NCBI RefSeq assembly: GCF_007570835.1
Contig: NZ_SUNC01000004.1
Coordinates: forward strand, 124,001-188,000
Direction of reading: 5' to 3'
DNA length: 64,000 nt
Source of the DNA: Croceicoccus sediminis
GTDB taxonomy: Bacteria > Pseudomonadota > Alphaproteobacteria > Sphingomonadales > Sphingomonadaceae
Part shown: one piece after another, positions 36,671 through 44,952 of the stretch
How positions within the stretch are numbered: position 1 is the stretch's first letter
Layout of the letters: the number at the start of each line of letters is the position of its first letter
The notes under the pieces: model-generated
Seen by the model: only the letters and a program-made list of their open reading frames with translations
Told to the model about the DNA's origin: nothing
The model's database searches: none
Translations under genes and position numbers: made by a program

Positions 36671-37885
36671 GTGAATTACGACCAGGTTTTCGATCAGGCC
36701 ATCGAGCGCCTCCATACCGAAGGCCGCTACCGCGTCTTCATCGACATCCTGCGCAACAAGGGCGCATATCCCAACGCACGTTGTTTCGCCGGCCACAATG
36801 GGCCGAAGCCGATCACCGTGTGGTGTTCCAATGACTATCTCGCCATGGGTCAGCATCCCAAGGTGATCGAGGCGATGGAAGAGGCGCTTCACGACGTCGG
36901 CGCAGGGTCTGGCGGTACGCGCAACATCGGTGGCAACACGCACTACCACGTCGAGCTTGAGCACGAGCTGGCCGACCTTCACGGCAAGGAAGGCGCGCTG
37001 CTGTTCACGTCGGGCTATGTCTCGAACGACACAACGCTGACCACGCTGGGCAAGCTGCTGCCGGGCTGCGTGATCTTTTCGGACGAACTGAACCACGCCT
37101 CGATGATCGCGGGCATCCGCAATTCGGGCTGTGAAAAGCGCGTGTGGCGCCACAACGATCTTGAACACCTCGAAGAACTGCTGGTCGCCGAAGATCCGGA
37201 CGTTCCCAAGCTGATCGCGTTCGAAAGCGTCTATTCCATGGACGGCGACGTCGCCCCGATCCACGCGATCTGCGACCTTGCCGACAAGTATAACGCGCTG
37301 ACCTACATCGACGAAGTCCATGCCGTGGGCATGTACGGCGAACGCGGCGGCGGCATTTCGGAACGCGACAAGGCCGCCGACCGCATCGACATCATCGAAG
37401 GCACGCTGGGCAAGGCGTTCGGCGTGATGGGCGGATACATCGCGGCCGACCAGAAGATCATCGACTGCGTGCGTTCCTACGCGCCGGGCTTCATCTTCAC
37501 GACTTCGCTTTCGCCGGTGCTCGTCGCGGGTGTCCTCGCCAGCGTGAAGCACCTGAAGTCCAGCAGCGTCGAGCGTGAGGGCCAGCAGGCCTCTGCCGCT
37601 TTCCTGAAGCAGGCGATGCGCGATGCTGGCCTTCCGGTGATGGATTCGACCACCCACATCGTGCCGTTGATGGTCGGCGATCCGGTGCGGGCGAAGAAGA
37701 TCAGCGACATCCTGCTCGCCGAATACGGCGTCTATGTTCAACCGATCAATTTCCCAACGGTGCCGCGCGGGACCGAACGCCTGCGCTTCACGCCTGGCCC
37801 TGCGCATACCCGGGACATGATGACCGAACTCGTCGCCGCCCTTCTCGAAATCTGGGAACGGCTGGAGATGAAGCTGGCCGCCTGA
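36671..37885 (+). CDS. hemA: 5-aminolevulinate synthase
   Basis: A 404-residue PLP enzyme beginning [26 protein letters not shown], the normal ALAS N-terminus. Other marks: [51 protein letters not shown], and [13 protein letters not shown] with the PLP Lys. It condenses glycine and succinyl-CoA to 5-aminolevulinate, the C4 pathway of heme and, in related phototrophs, bacteriochlorophyll. GTG 36671 fits the family length. An in-frame ATG at 36572 has a stronger ribosome site (AAGGAG) and would add 33 residues; which is used cannot be decided from sequence. Confidence 0.94.
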   Translation: MNYDQVFDQAIERLHTEGRYRVFIDILRNKGAYPNARCFAGHNGPKPITVWCSNDYLAMGQHPKVIEAMEEALHDVGAGSGGTRNIGGNTHYHVELEHELADLHGKEGALLFTSGYVSNDTTLTTLGKLLPGCVIFSDELNHASMIAGIRNSGCEKRVWRHNDLEHLEELLVAEDPDVPKLIAFESVYSMDGDVAPIHAICDLADKYNALTYIDEVHAVGMYGERGGGISERDKAADRIDIIEGTLGKAFGVMGGYIAADQKIIDCVRSYAPGFIFTTSLSPVLVAGVLASVKHLKSSSVEREGQQASAAFLKQAMRDAGLPVMDSTTHIVPLMVGDPVRAKKISDILLAEYGVYVQPINFPTVPRGTERLRFTPGPAHTRDMMTELVAALLEIWERLEMKLAA

Positions 37886-37889
37886 CACG

Positions 37890-38090
37890 GTGTCCAACGG
37901 TGAGGATGAGTCCCGCCTTCGGGACAAGGTCTTCGGACCGCTCATCAATTGCCGGAACCTCACCGACTTTCGCTGCGCCCGCTTTGCCGCCCGCACGGAA
38001 AATTTCATGCGCCTTGCCGATGCGAGGCCGGACATGACCTGCCAGTGGTTCGACCCGGACCTTTGGGAATCGCCGCGTAGCTTCCGCTAG
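37890..38090 (+). CDS. Small hypothetical protein downstream of hemA
   Basis: A 66-residue frame starting at GTG 37890, four bases after the hemA stop. The sequence (SRLRDKVFGPLINCRNLTDFRCARFAART, then MTCQWFDPDLWESPRSF) is compact and has codon use like its neighbours, with three Cys and several Trp/Phe. No family is recognised. Its last bases overlap the stop of the convergent nitronate monooxygenase gene (CTAG). It may be translated with hemA. Confidence 0.5.
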   Translation: MSNGEDESRLRDKVFGPLINCRNLTDFRCARFAARTENFMRLADARPDMTCQWFDPDLWESPRSFR

Positions 38091-39013
38091 GTCAGCGAAA
38101 GCCTTTCGCGCGCCGCGCCGTACTGGGCCTTCAGCGTCGCGATCCGTTCCGCCACCGGGACAACGGCTTCGACCGCGCCGATACCCTGCCCGCATCCCCA
38201 GATGTCCTTCCAAGCCTTCGCGCTGCCGAAATCCATGGCCGAGGGATCGCTTTCCGGCAGGTTGTCGGGGTCCATCCCCGCGTTCACGATCGAACCGCGA
38301 AGGTAATTGCCCAGAACGCCCGTAAACAGGTTGGAATAGATGATGTCCTCGGCACTGCTGTCGACGACCATCTGCTTGTAATCATCCGACGCCACAGCCT
38401 CTTCCGTCGCGATCAGGGCGGACCCGATATAGCCCAGATCGGCGCCCATGGCCTGCGCCGCCAGGATCGCGCCGCCATTCGCGATCGAACCGGACAGGGC
38501 CAGCGGCCCGTCGAACCACTGGCGAATTTCCTGGATCAGCGCGAAGGGCGACAGCGTGCCGGCATGGCCCCCTGCCCCGGCGGCGACCGCGACAAGGCCG
38601 TCTGCGCCCTTCTGGATCGCCTTGCGCGCGAACTTATCGTTGATCACGTCGTGGAAGACGATCCCGCCATAGGAATGGATCGCATCGTTCACTTCCTCTC
38701 TCGCCCCCAGGGAGCTGATCACGATCGGCACCTTGTACTTTACGCAAAGCGCGAGGTCTTCTTCCAGCCGCACGTTCGAGCGGTGGACGATCAGGTTTAC
38801 CGCAAACGGCGCATCGTCATCGGTCAGTTCATCGTTGAGCCGCTGCAGCCAGCTTTCGAAGACGCCTTCGCCGCGCGCGTTCAGCGAGGGGAACGCGCCG
38901 ACGATGCCCGACCGGCATTCGGCCAGGACCATATCCGGCTGGGAGATGATGAACATCGGCGCCGCGATGACCGGAAGGCGCAGGCGATCGGCAAGCAGGG
39001 GCGGCAGCGACAT
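38087..39013 (-). CDS. Nitronate monooxygenase-family FMN enzyme
   Basis: A 308-residue TIM-barrel flavoprotein. LADRLRLPVIAAPMFIISQP is the usual N-terminus, VVISSLGARE and ADGLVAVAAGAGGHAG hold the FMN/phosphate region, and GSIANGGAILAAQAMGADLGYIGSALIATEEA is the second FMN segment. These enzymes oxidise propionate-3-nitronate or related alkyl nitronates; some act as enoyl reductase-like proteins. The true substrate is unknown. It is alone and convergent with hemA. Confidence 0.85.
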   Translation of the reverse strand: MSLPPLLADRLRLPVIAAPMFIISQPDMVLAECRSGIVGAFPSLNARGEGVFESWLQRLNDELTDDDAPFAVNLIVHRSNVRLEEDLALCVKYKVPIVISSLGAREEVNDAIHSYGGIVFHDVINDKFARKAIQKGADGLVAVAAGAGGHAGTLSPFALIQEIRQWFDGPLALSGSIANGGAILAAQAMGADLGYIGSALIATEEAVASDDYKQMVVDSSAEDIIYSNLFTGVLGNYLRGSIVNAGMDPDNLPESDPSAMDFGSAKAWKDIWGCGQGIGAVEAVVPVAERIATLKAQYGAARERLSLT

Positions 39014-39082
39014 GGTGAATTTCTCCCGGTTTTGCCCGTGGCTAGCAGCGCCCCCCGCCCCTCACAAGAACGTTACGGAACG

Positions 39083-39715
39083 CTACCCCATGCCGAGGTA
39101 GATCGCGGTGATACCGATCGCGTTGTTCGTCATGTGCGCCGCGATGCAGGGCAGAAGCCTGCGCGAACACAGCACGTAGAGCGCGCCGAGGATCATCCCC
39201 ATCAGCCCCGTCGCGATCACGCCTGACCACCCCTGGTAAAAGTGCGTCAGGCCGAAAACGACAGCGGACAGGATCGCGAGCGGCCATGCCATGTGCTTGC
39301 CGAACGCCGCGCTGCCCCACCCGATCACCGCGCCGCGGAAAATCACTTCCTCGAAAATGCCGCCGAAGATCAGGCCTAACGCCAACATGACGAGATAATT
39401 GGGAAGGTTGCCCTTCACTTCGTCGAACGCGCTCAGGTCCACAGGCTCTCCGGTCACGGCGGAGATGAGCGGTTCGACCCCCAGGCTGAACCCGATCGCC
39501 GTTACCGCACCCACCGCCATGCCGAGCAGGATCGAGGCAGGAACCGAGCGCCAGACGAGCGCCAGTACCGGCTTGCGACTGTTCGACAAGAGAATGAGCG
39601 CGAGGCCCACGACAAGGGCGGAAATCAGCGCACCGGCACCGGGCAGGAGCAGTGCGGGAAGGAAAACGCCTGCGATCAGCAATCCGCAGACGATACGTTC
39701 ATTCTTCGCGGTCAT
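39083..39715 (-). CDS. CPBP family intramembrane protease 1
   Basis: A 210-residue protein with six or so hydrophobic helices. The CPBP (Abi) motifs are present: FGGIFEEVIFRGAVIGW with the paired Glu, FGLTHFYQGWSGVIATGLMGMILGALYV, and PCIAAHMTNNAIGI with the His. CPBP proteins are Rce1-type metal-dependent intramembrane proteases. The function is unknown; an identical-layout paralogue follows 46 bases upstream on the same strand. No bacteriocin or two-component genes are beside it. Confidence 0.88.
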   Translation of the reverse strand: MTAKNERIVCGLLIAGVFLPALLLPGAGALISALVVGLALILLSNSRKPVLALVWRSVPASILLGMAVGAVTAIGFSLGVEPLISAVTGEPVDLSAFDEVKGNLPNYLVMLALGLIFGGIFEEVIFRGAVIGWGSAAFGKHMAWPLAILSAVVFGLTHFYQGWSGVIATGLMGMILGALYVLCSRRLLPCIAAHMTNNAIGITAIYLGMG

Positions 39716-39761
39716 CTATCGCCCCTTGCCCCCGTTCGATCAGGTTGCGAGCATCGGGCTA

Positions 39762-40400
39762 TCAGGTCGCCAAGTAAAGCGCGGTCGAACCGATGAAGTT
39801 GAACGTCATGTGGGCGGCGATGCACGGCAGCAGGCGTCGTCCGCACAGCAGGTAGAGCGTGCCCAGCACCAGCCCCGCAAACCCGGTAACGATGGCCCCC
39901 GACATGCCGTAGTCCATGTGGGCATAACCGAAGACCGCAGTCGACAGCAGCATGATGACGGGTGCGAAACCCTTGCCGAAAATCTTCGCGCCCCAGCCGA
40001 TGACATAGCCGCGGAACACGACTTCCTCTAGCACCGCACTGCCCAGCGCGATCAGCAGGACGAAGGCGTACATCGCCGGATTGCCCGCCGTCTGTTCCAG
40101 CCCGCCGATGCTGATGCCCTGACCGAACCGTTGTTCGACGAAGGGGCGGACGAAGTTGGCGATACCCCAGGCCATGCCGCCTCCCACTGCGATGCCAAGG
40201 AGGATGGATACGACCCGGTTCTTCCAGACCATCGCCAGCGTCGGCGCGCGCGCGCTTTTGAAGAAGACCAGCCCGATGGCGGCCAGCGCGATGGACGCGA
40301 ATACGCCGAAACCGGGCTGCAGCGCCACAGGGACTAGCGGAAGCAGGCAGGCGATCGCCGCGATCAGCGTGCCGGTGGCCTTGGTGGCTTTGGATGACAT
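39762..40400 (-). CDS. CPBP family intramembrane protease 2
   Basis: A 212-residue paralogue of the following gene, with SAVLEEVVFRGYVIGWGAKIFG, FGYAHMDYGMSGAIVTGFAGLVLGTLYLL and LPCIAAHMTFNFIGSTALYL in the same order. Helical topology matches. The pair arose by tandem duplication followed by divergence. It could be CAAX protease-like or involved in envelope stress or immunity; unknown. Confidence 0.88.
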   Translation of the reverse strand: MSSKATKATGTLIAAIACLLPLVPVALQPGFGVFASIALAAIGLVFFKSARAPTLAMVWKNRVVSILLGIAVGGGMAWGIANFVRPFVEQRFGQGISIGGLEQTAGNPAMYAFVLLIALGSAVLEEVVFRGYVIGWGAKIFGKGFAPVIMLLSTAVFGYAHMDYGMSGAIVTGFAGLVLGTLYLLCGRRLLPCIAAHMTFNFIGSTALYLAT

Positions 40401-40469
40401 GGCGATCGTCCCTAAAGCGGCAAGGCTAACAGGGCCTTACCGCCTTGGGCAATCTATCCCACAATCAGG

Positions 40470-41672
40470 TCAACGAAGCGAGACGACGTTGTCCGAAACG
40501 CGCGGATCGTCGCGGTCGCCGCGATAGAGGCTGCTCATCGGTTCGTCCGAAACCGTCTCCACCGGGCCGGAGCCGAAGCCGTTGAACCCGGTACGCATCG
40601 CCGCGCCATAGGCGCCTAGCATCCCGACCTCGATATAGTCGCCAGCCTTGATGTCACCGGGCAGCGGGAACGGCCCTTCCATGAAGTCGGCATCGTCGCA
40701 GGTCGGGCCGTAGAAGGAGAAATCCTCGGTTTCCACGTCATTGCCGGCGGTGCCGTCGGCAGCGATACGGCGAACGGGGAAGCGCCATGCCACGTGCGCG
40801 GCATCGAACAACGCGCCATAGGCACCGTCGTTGATGAACAGTTCGGTCCCGCGGCGCTTTTCCACGCGCACGATCATCGAATTGTATTCGGCGCACAGCG
40901 CACGGCCCGGTTCGCACCACAGTTCCGCGTTGTAGGCGATCGGCAGGGCATAGAAGTGCTGGTGGATGATCTTGAAATAGTCTTCCAGCGGCGGCGGTTC
41001 CATGCCCGGATAGATCGACGGGAAGCCTCCGCCGACGTCGATCATGTCGATGACCACCGATGCCTCGGCAATGGCGGCGCGCACGCGTTCGAGCGCCTGA
41101 ACATAGGCAAACGGGCTCATCGCCTGCGAACCGACGTGGAAGCATACGCCCAGCCAGTCGGCGACCTGGCGAGTCGCCTGAAGCAGGGCTGGAGCCTCGG
41201 TCAGGTCGACACCGAATTTCGATGCCAGCGAAAGCTCGGAATATTCGGACGACACGCGCAGGCGCACGCAAAGGCGCAGGTCGGTCGCACCCTTGGTCGC
41301 ACGCTGGATCTTTTCCAGCTCCTCGACCGAATCGAGGCTGAAGGTCTTGCAGCCGTGTTCGAAATAGGCCTCTGCAATCGCACGCTCGGTCTTGACCGGG
41401 TGCATGAAGCACAGCGTCGCCTGCGGCAGGGTTTCGCGCACCAGACGCACTTCGGCGATCGACGCGACGTCGTAATGCGTCACGCCCGATTCCCACTGCA
41501 GTAACAGCAAGTCGGACGACGGGTTCGCCTTTACCGCATAGAGCACCTTGCCCGGAAACTTTTCGACAAAGAATCGGGCCGCGCGCCGCGCAGCGTGCGG
41601 GCGGTTGAGGATGACCGGTTCGTCCGGAGCGAGGTCGCGGACTACAGAAGCGGCGTCAGGATGGATGTGCAA
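40470..41672 (-). CDS. Ornithine/lysine/diamino-acid decarboxylase, type III PLP fold
   Basis: A 400-residue protein. PLP Lys is in GKVLYAVKANPSSDLLL; the motif FHVGSQA, DVGGGFPSIYPGM and CEPGRALCAE bind PLP phosphate; the C-terminal catalytic Cys is in FYGPTCDDADF. It decarboxylates ornithine (putrescine) or lysine (cadaverine) and supplies the diamine for the carboxyspermidine genes at 44953-48131. The start is placed at TTG 41672, which has GGGGG upstream; the ATG at 41753 lies inside the likely -10 element and is rejected. The leader region is foldable. Diaminopimelate decarboxylase is unlikely since its lysine-specific residues are absent. Confidence 0.85.
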   Translation of the reverse strand: MHIHPDAASVVRDLAPDEPVILNRPHAARRAARFFVEKFPGKVLYAVKANPSSDLLLLQWESGVTHYDVASIAEVRLVRETLPQATLCFMHPVKTERAIAEAYFEHGCKTFSLDSVEELEKIQRATKGATDLRLCVRLRVSSEYSELSLASKFGVDLTEAPALLQATRQVADWLGVCFHVGSQAMSPFAYVQALERVRAAIAEASVVIDMIDVGGGFPSIYPGMEPPPLEDYFKIIHQHFYALPIAYNAELWCEPGRALCAEYNSMIVRVEKRRGTELFINDGAYGALFDAAHVAWRFPVRRIAADGTAGNDVETEDFSFYGPTCDDADFMEGPFPLPGDIKAGDYIEVGMLGAYGAAMRTGFNGFGSGPVETVSDEPMSSLYRGDRDDPRVSDNVVSLR

Positions 41673-41675
41673 TTC

Positions 41676-41778
41676 AAGGGACCCCCAGGACAACGTGTTC
41701 AACAAGGCTGCCTTGCGGTTTGGAAGTCCCCTTGGGGCAGCGAGGGGGCGCATATAAGGCAAGGCGCGCGAACTGCAA
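41676..41778 (-). promoter_or_regulatory. Promoter and foldable leader of the diamine decarboxylase gene
   Basis: On the minus strand TTGCAG (41773-41778) and TATATG (41751-41756) are 16 bases apart, a plausible sigma-70 promoter. The leader that follows can form a stem GCTGCC/GGCAGC (41736-41741 with 41707-41712). A second arm AAGGGGAC (41726-41733) pairs with GTCCCTT (41676-41682), which lies next to the TTG start and would cover the ribosome site. These two pairings overlap, so they are alternatives. A speF leader RNA has been described upstream of ornithine decarboxylases in alphaproteobacteria; whether this one matches its model cannot be decided by eye. Confidence 0.45.
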
Positions 41779-41949
41779 GCCAAAAGCGACGGAAAGGGCC
41801 CGGTTCCCACGACAAATCAACGCCGTTCCGAGGATATTTCCGCTGCGGCTTCGGCCATGCAGCATGACGTTCATACGCACGGCTGCAACCCGCCGTTCCG
41901 GTCACCCGCTACAGACCGTGCCCATGATAAGGCAGGTCGGGTATCTGAG

Positions 41950-42507
41950 TCAGAAAGTGACCTTGGGCACCTGGTCGACGACGCCTTTCTCGCTGTCATC
42001 CAGCCGGTGAAAGTCGGCCTGGGCGAATCCCAGCATCCCGGCAAAGACCACGGCGGGAAAGCTTTCGATCCCGGTGTTGTAGCGCGAAACCGCCGCGTTC
42101 AGCGCCCGGCGCGCTGCGGCCAGCTTATCTTCCACATCTGAAAGTTCGCGCTGCAACTCCTGAAAATTGGCGCTTGCCTTGAGGTCGGGATAGGCCTCGC
42201 CCAGTGCCATCAGGCGGTCGAGCGCGACGCGAAGGCCCGCCTCGTCGCTCGAATCTATCGTGCCCGTAGCGGCCTTGTTGCGGGCCGAGATCACGGCGTC
42301 GAGCGTCTCCTGCTCGTGACTGGCATAACCCTTCACCGTGTTGACGAGATTGGGCACCAGATCATGCCTTTGCCGCAGCTGCGCATCGATGTCGGCAACG
42401 CCCTGCTTCACGTTCTGACGCAGCGCGACGAGCTGGTTGTAGATCCCGATCACGATCACGGCCAGCACCACCACGATGACCAGCACCACGATCCCAACAA
42501 CACCCAT
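41950..42507 (-). CDS. lemA: LemA family protein
   Basis: A 185-residue protein from ATG 42507. One N-terminal transmembrane helix (VVGIVVLVIVVVLAVIVIGIY) is followed by NQLVALRQNVKQGVADIDAQLRQRHDLVPNLVNTVKGYASHE, the LemA signature, and a helical coil with VSRYNTGIESFPAVVFAGMLGF. LemA proteins are membrane-anchored with an all-helical soluble part and unknown molecular role. It is divergent from a DUF3137 gene. Its end is 277 bases before the decarboxylase start; the two do not share a promoter. Confidence 0.92.
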   Translation of the reverse strand: MGVVGIVVLVIVVVLAVIVIGIYNQLVALRQNVKQGVADIDAQLRQRHDLVPNLVNTVKGYASHEQETLDAVISARNKAATGTIDSSDEAGLRVALDRLMALGEAYPDLKASANFQELQRELSDVEDKLAAARRALNAAVSRYNTGIESFPAVVFAGMLGFAQADFHRLDDSEKGVVDQVPKVTF

Positions 42508-42587
42508 GTCGATATTCCCCTTCGCAGCCTTCACAGGCCTTTTACGGTCAATATGTTAAGCAAAGCAAACGGGGGGCTTTCAGGGAC

Positions 42588-43529
42588 GTGATCGAAAATC
42601 TCAATCCGCAGGCACTGATGGTCGGGCCGCTTGGGGACTGGCTGGACGAGCAGCGCGATATGCGCGCACAGGCAAGGGCCAGGACGAACCGCCGCGCATG
42701 GAATGCCGCCATCGTGCTGCTGCCCCTGATCGCGGCGGGGCTTATCCTGGTGCAGATCGAATTGATGGCGAAAGTCGTGGTATCCGTCTTCATCGGGGTG
42801 CTGGCATGGATCTGGATCCAGCAACCCGTTGCCAAGGCCAGGAAGGCCATGAAAGTCGGCATCAACGAGGCAATCGCCGGATCGCTCGGCCTGACCTATT
42901 CGCACGACTTCGATCCGGGCGAACATTTCGAAAGGGCGAAAGGCTTTGGCCTGGTGCCGAGCTACGACCGATCTGTCTTCGAGGATTTGTGGCAAGGTCA
43001 GTTCGATGGACAGCCGTTCCTGCTGCACGAGGCAAAGCTGGAAGAACAGCGCGGCAGCGGCAAGAACCGGCGCTATGTCACCGTGTTCAAGGGCGCGATC
43101 ATCGCAATCGGATTTTCACGCGACTTTCACGGCACCACCCTGTTGCAACGGGCAAGCAAGCATCGCGGGTTCTTTGGTGGGCGCAAGGACACGATCAAGC
43201 TGAACGGCGTGACCCTCGATCACGTCGACCTCGTCCATCCCGAATTCGGTGACGCGTTTGCCGCCTGGTCCAGCGATCAGGTCGAGGCCCGCTATCTGAT
43301 CCATCCGGCCTATGTCGAACGGTTGATAGCGATCGAAAACGCCTTTTCCGGCAAGAACATCCGCACGCTGTTCCACGCAGGCGAAGTGCTGGTCGCCATC
43401 GAATCGGGCAACATGTTCGAAAGCGGATCGATCGATCCGGACAAGGACCACGAACTGATTGCAAAGACGTGCGAGCAATTCTCCTCGCTCGCCGGGCTGG
43501 CCCGGTCGCTCGACGAAGCTGCGCGCTAA
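42588..43529 (+). CDS. DUF3137 family membrane protein
   Basis: A 313-residue protein from GTG 42588. Two transmembrane helices lie close together near residues 40-80 (AAIVLLPLIAAGLILVQIELMAKVVVSVFIGVLAWI). The soluble C-terminal domain has VPSYDRSVFEDLWQGQFDGQPFLLHEAKLE, VTVFKGAIIAIGFSRDFHG, and LVHPEFGDAFAAWSSDQVEARYLIHP, typical of DUF3137. LemA and DUF3137 genes are often neighbours in bacteria, as here (80 bases, divergent). The function is unknown; a shared role in the inner membrane is likely. Confidence 0.88.
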   Translation: MIENLNPQALMVGPLGDWLDEQRDMRAQARARTNRRAWNAAIVLLPLIAAGLILVQIELMAKVVVSVFIGVLAWIWIQQPVAKARKAMKVGINEAIAGSLGLTYSHDFDPGEHFERAKGFGLVPSYDRSVFEDLWQGQFDGQPFLLHEAKLEEQRGSGKNRRYVTVFKGAIIAIGFSRDFHGTTLLQRASKHRGFFGGRKDTIKLNGVTLDHVDLVHPEFGDAFAAWSSDQVEARYLIHPAYVERLIAIENAFSGKNIRTLFHAGEVLVAIESGNMFESGSIDPDKDHELIAKTCEQFSSLAGLARSLDEAAR

Positions 43530-44419
43530 CCTTTCAGGCCGTCCGAAGTGGTGCCGCGCGAAAAGGCCCCGATCGACGACATGAACAGCCGCCCGCCGTG
43601 TTTCGCAGCTTCTGGCCCGATGTTCTGGTAGGCGATGCTTTTCAGATCCTCCTCGCTCAACGGTTGGAGCGGTTCGGGCTTGGTCTCGATAATCTCGAGC
43701 AGGCGGGCATCGTCGGCTTCGCGGTCGCCCGAAAGATCGCCGATCCGTTCCAGCACGATGGGAAGCGCGGCCGGGGTGCGCGCCGGGTCCAGCGCGGAGA
43801 GCAGTAGGATGCCGTCCATCGACATCGCGCGCGGCAATGTTACGCCCTTCATCAGCACGATCAGCGGCGTACGGCCAACCGGATCGAACAGGAAAACATA
43901 GAGATTGCCCGCCATCGGGAACATCCAGCCTTCGAACTTCAGGCCGGAGCCTTCCATCGAAACCTCGATCATGCCGTCGTCGGTCAGGCGAAAGATGCCA
44001 TAGTCGTGAAACAGCTCCGTCGGCATCAGGACCGACGGACGCGTCGTGCGCCAGAACCCTGTATAAGTCTCGGCACGGAAGGCGATGTCCGACTCCGAAG
44101 CCTCCACGATCTTGGCGAAAGGACCGTTGGCGCGCATTTCAGGCCCGCTGGGCACGCCAGCGCGGAAGGCGATGCCGATCCGGTCCGCAAGGACAGCCTG
44201 TTCCTCGTACCAGTCCGCCAGCGTCAGCATCGGGAAGGTTTCCTGGAACACGGCAGTCAGCTTGGCGAGGTTGTGTTCGCCCGGATGGATCGACCCCTTG
44301 ACCCAGCGGCCGACGAGCGACTTGTCCACCCCGACCTGCTGCGCAAGGGCGACCCTGCTCAAGGAAGAGGCCTTGAGCAGCATGTCGAGCTTTGCAGAAA
44401 GGTCGGCAACCCGTTTCAT
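43526..44419 (-). CDS. HTH DNA-binding protein of unknown family
   Basis: A 297-residue protein from ATG 44419 (an ATG at 44431 would add four). Residues 5-60 form an XRE-like HTH (KLDMLLKASSLSRVALAQQVGVDKSLVGRWVKG). The remaining 230 residues, with MLTLADWYEEQAVLADRIGIAF and AGNLYVFLFDPVGRTPLIVLMKGVTLPRAMS, look like a ligand-binding or effector domain that I do not recognise. It sits alone, convergent with DUF3137 by a 4-base overlap. The promoter region carries a striking TTGCA palindrome cluster, so self-regulation is likely. Targets and effector are unknown. Confidence 0.75.
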   Translation of the reverse strand: MKRVADLSAKLDMLLKASSLSRVALAQQVGVDKSLVGRWVKGSIHPGEHNLAKLTAVFQETFPMLTLADWYEEQAVLADRIGIAFRAGVPSGPEMRANGPFAKIVEASESDIAFRAETYTGFWRTTRPSVLMPTELFHDYGIFRLTDDGMIEVSMEGSGLKFEGWMFPMAGNLYVFLFDPVGRTPLIVLMKGVTLPRAMSMDGILLLSALDPARTPAALPIVLERIGDLSGDREADDARLLEIIETKPEPLQPLSEEDLKSIAYQNIGPEAAKHGGRLFMSSIGAFSRGTTSDGLKG

Positions 44420-44450
44420 TAAGCATGCCATCTAATGCGATTCCGCAAGA

Positions 44451-44501
44451 ATGCAACCGGGTTGCATGAAAGTTGCATTGCGATGCGCCGCTTGGTGCAA
44501 C
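44451..44501. promoter_or_regulatory. Cluster of TTGCA/TGCAA inverted repeats upstream of the HTH gene
   Basis: ATGCAACC-G-GGTTGCAT (44451-44467) is a perfect 17-base palindrome, 32 bases before the HTH start codon. It is followed by GTTGCA (44472-44477) and TGCAAC (44496-44501), forming a second inverted pair with an 18-base spacer. Four TTGCA half-sites in 50 bases fit a dimeric regulator's operators, most simply those of the adjacent HTH protein. Confidence 0.65.
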
Positions 44502-44952
44502 TCCCATCGAATCCCATTTTGGCGCAGTTTCAGCACGTTCCGTGGCCGGTTGGGGGATTGGCCACGTCTGGCATGACCGGATTTCGAACCTGAAATATGG
44601 ATCGGAAGGATACAAAAATGACGGCACTGGGGAAGTCTCCGTTCTTCCCACAAACCGTCAGTGGTCGTGGCGTCCGTTCCAACGCCCATGGCCTGCGGCA
44701 GGTAGTGCGCTTGCGCATTGGCGAAGTATCGGGCGCCCGTCGGCTCCGGCTTCGCCACCTGCCAGCCTTGGATTGGCGCGAGCGATCTGGGGCATGGACC
44801 TGGTAGGTCGCATCTGAGCCGTTTGTCCGGACGGCGTTCGATGGTGCGATCATAAGGCCAAGGCGGCATTGTCCGAGCCGCTGTCCGTGCTTCAGATCGC
44901 TCCGCCAATTTTCCCGGTCATATCGAACATAACCGCGAGAGCCTTCCGCAGA
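44502..44952. other. 451-base region with one weak small frame, otherwise no recognised gene
   Basis: Between the TTGCA cluster and nspC there is no recognised protein or RNA gene. A 62-codon frame (44618-44806) has a good ribosome site, described separately. The rest holds no clear terminator, promoter or repeat that I can name. A transcript start here could come from the operator cluster to the left. Confidence 0.5.
44618..44806 (+). CDS. Possible small protein, 62 residues
   Basis: From ATG 44618, with GGAAGGA eight bases upstream, a 62-residue frame runs to TAG 44806. The product is basic and Arg-rich (RQVVRLRIGEVSGARRLRLRHLPALDWRERSG). The third-codon-position GC is lower than in neighbouring genes. 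It begins 117 bases after the TTGCA operator cluster on the opposite strand to the HTH gene, so it might be under its control. It could be spurious. Confidence 0.25.
   Translation: MTALGKSPFFPQTVSGRGVRSNAHGLRQVVRLRIGEVSGARRLRLRHLPALDWRERSGAWTW

Noticed and set aside
41673-41810. Upstream starts (ATG 41753 and the frame to 41810) for the diamine decarboxylase.
   Set aside because: ATG 41753 overlaps the TATATG element of a good promoter, has no ribosome site, and the extra residues do not resemble the family.
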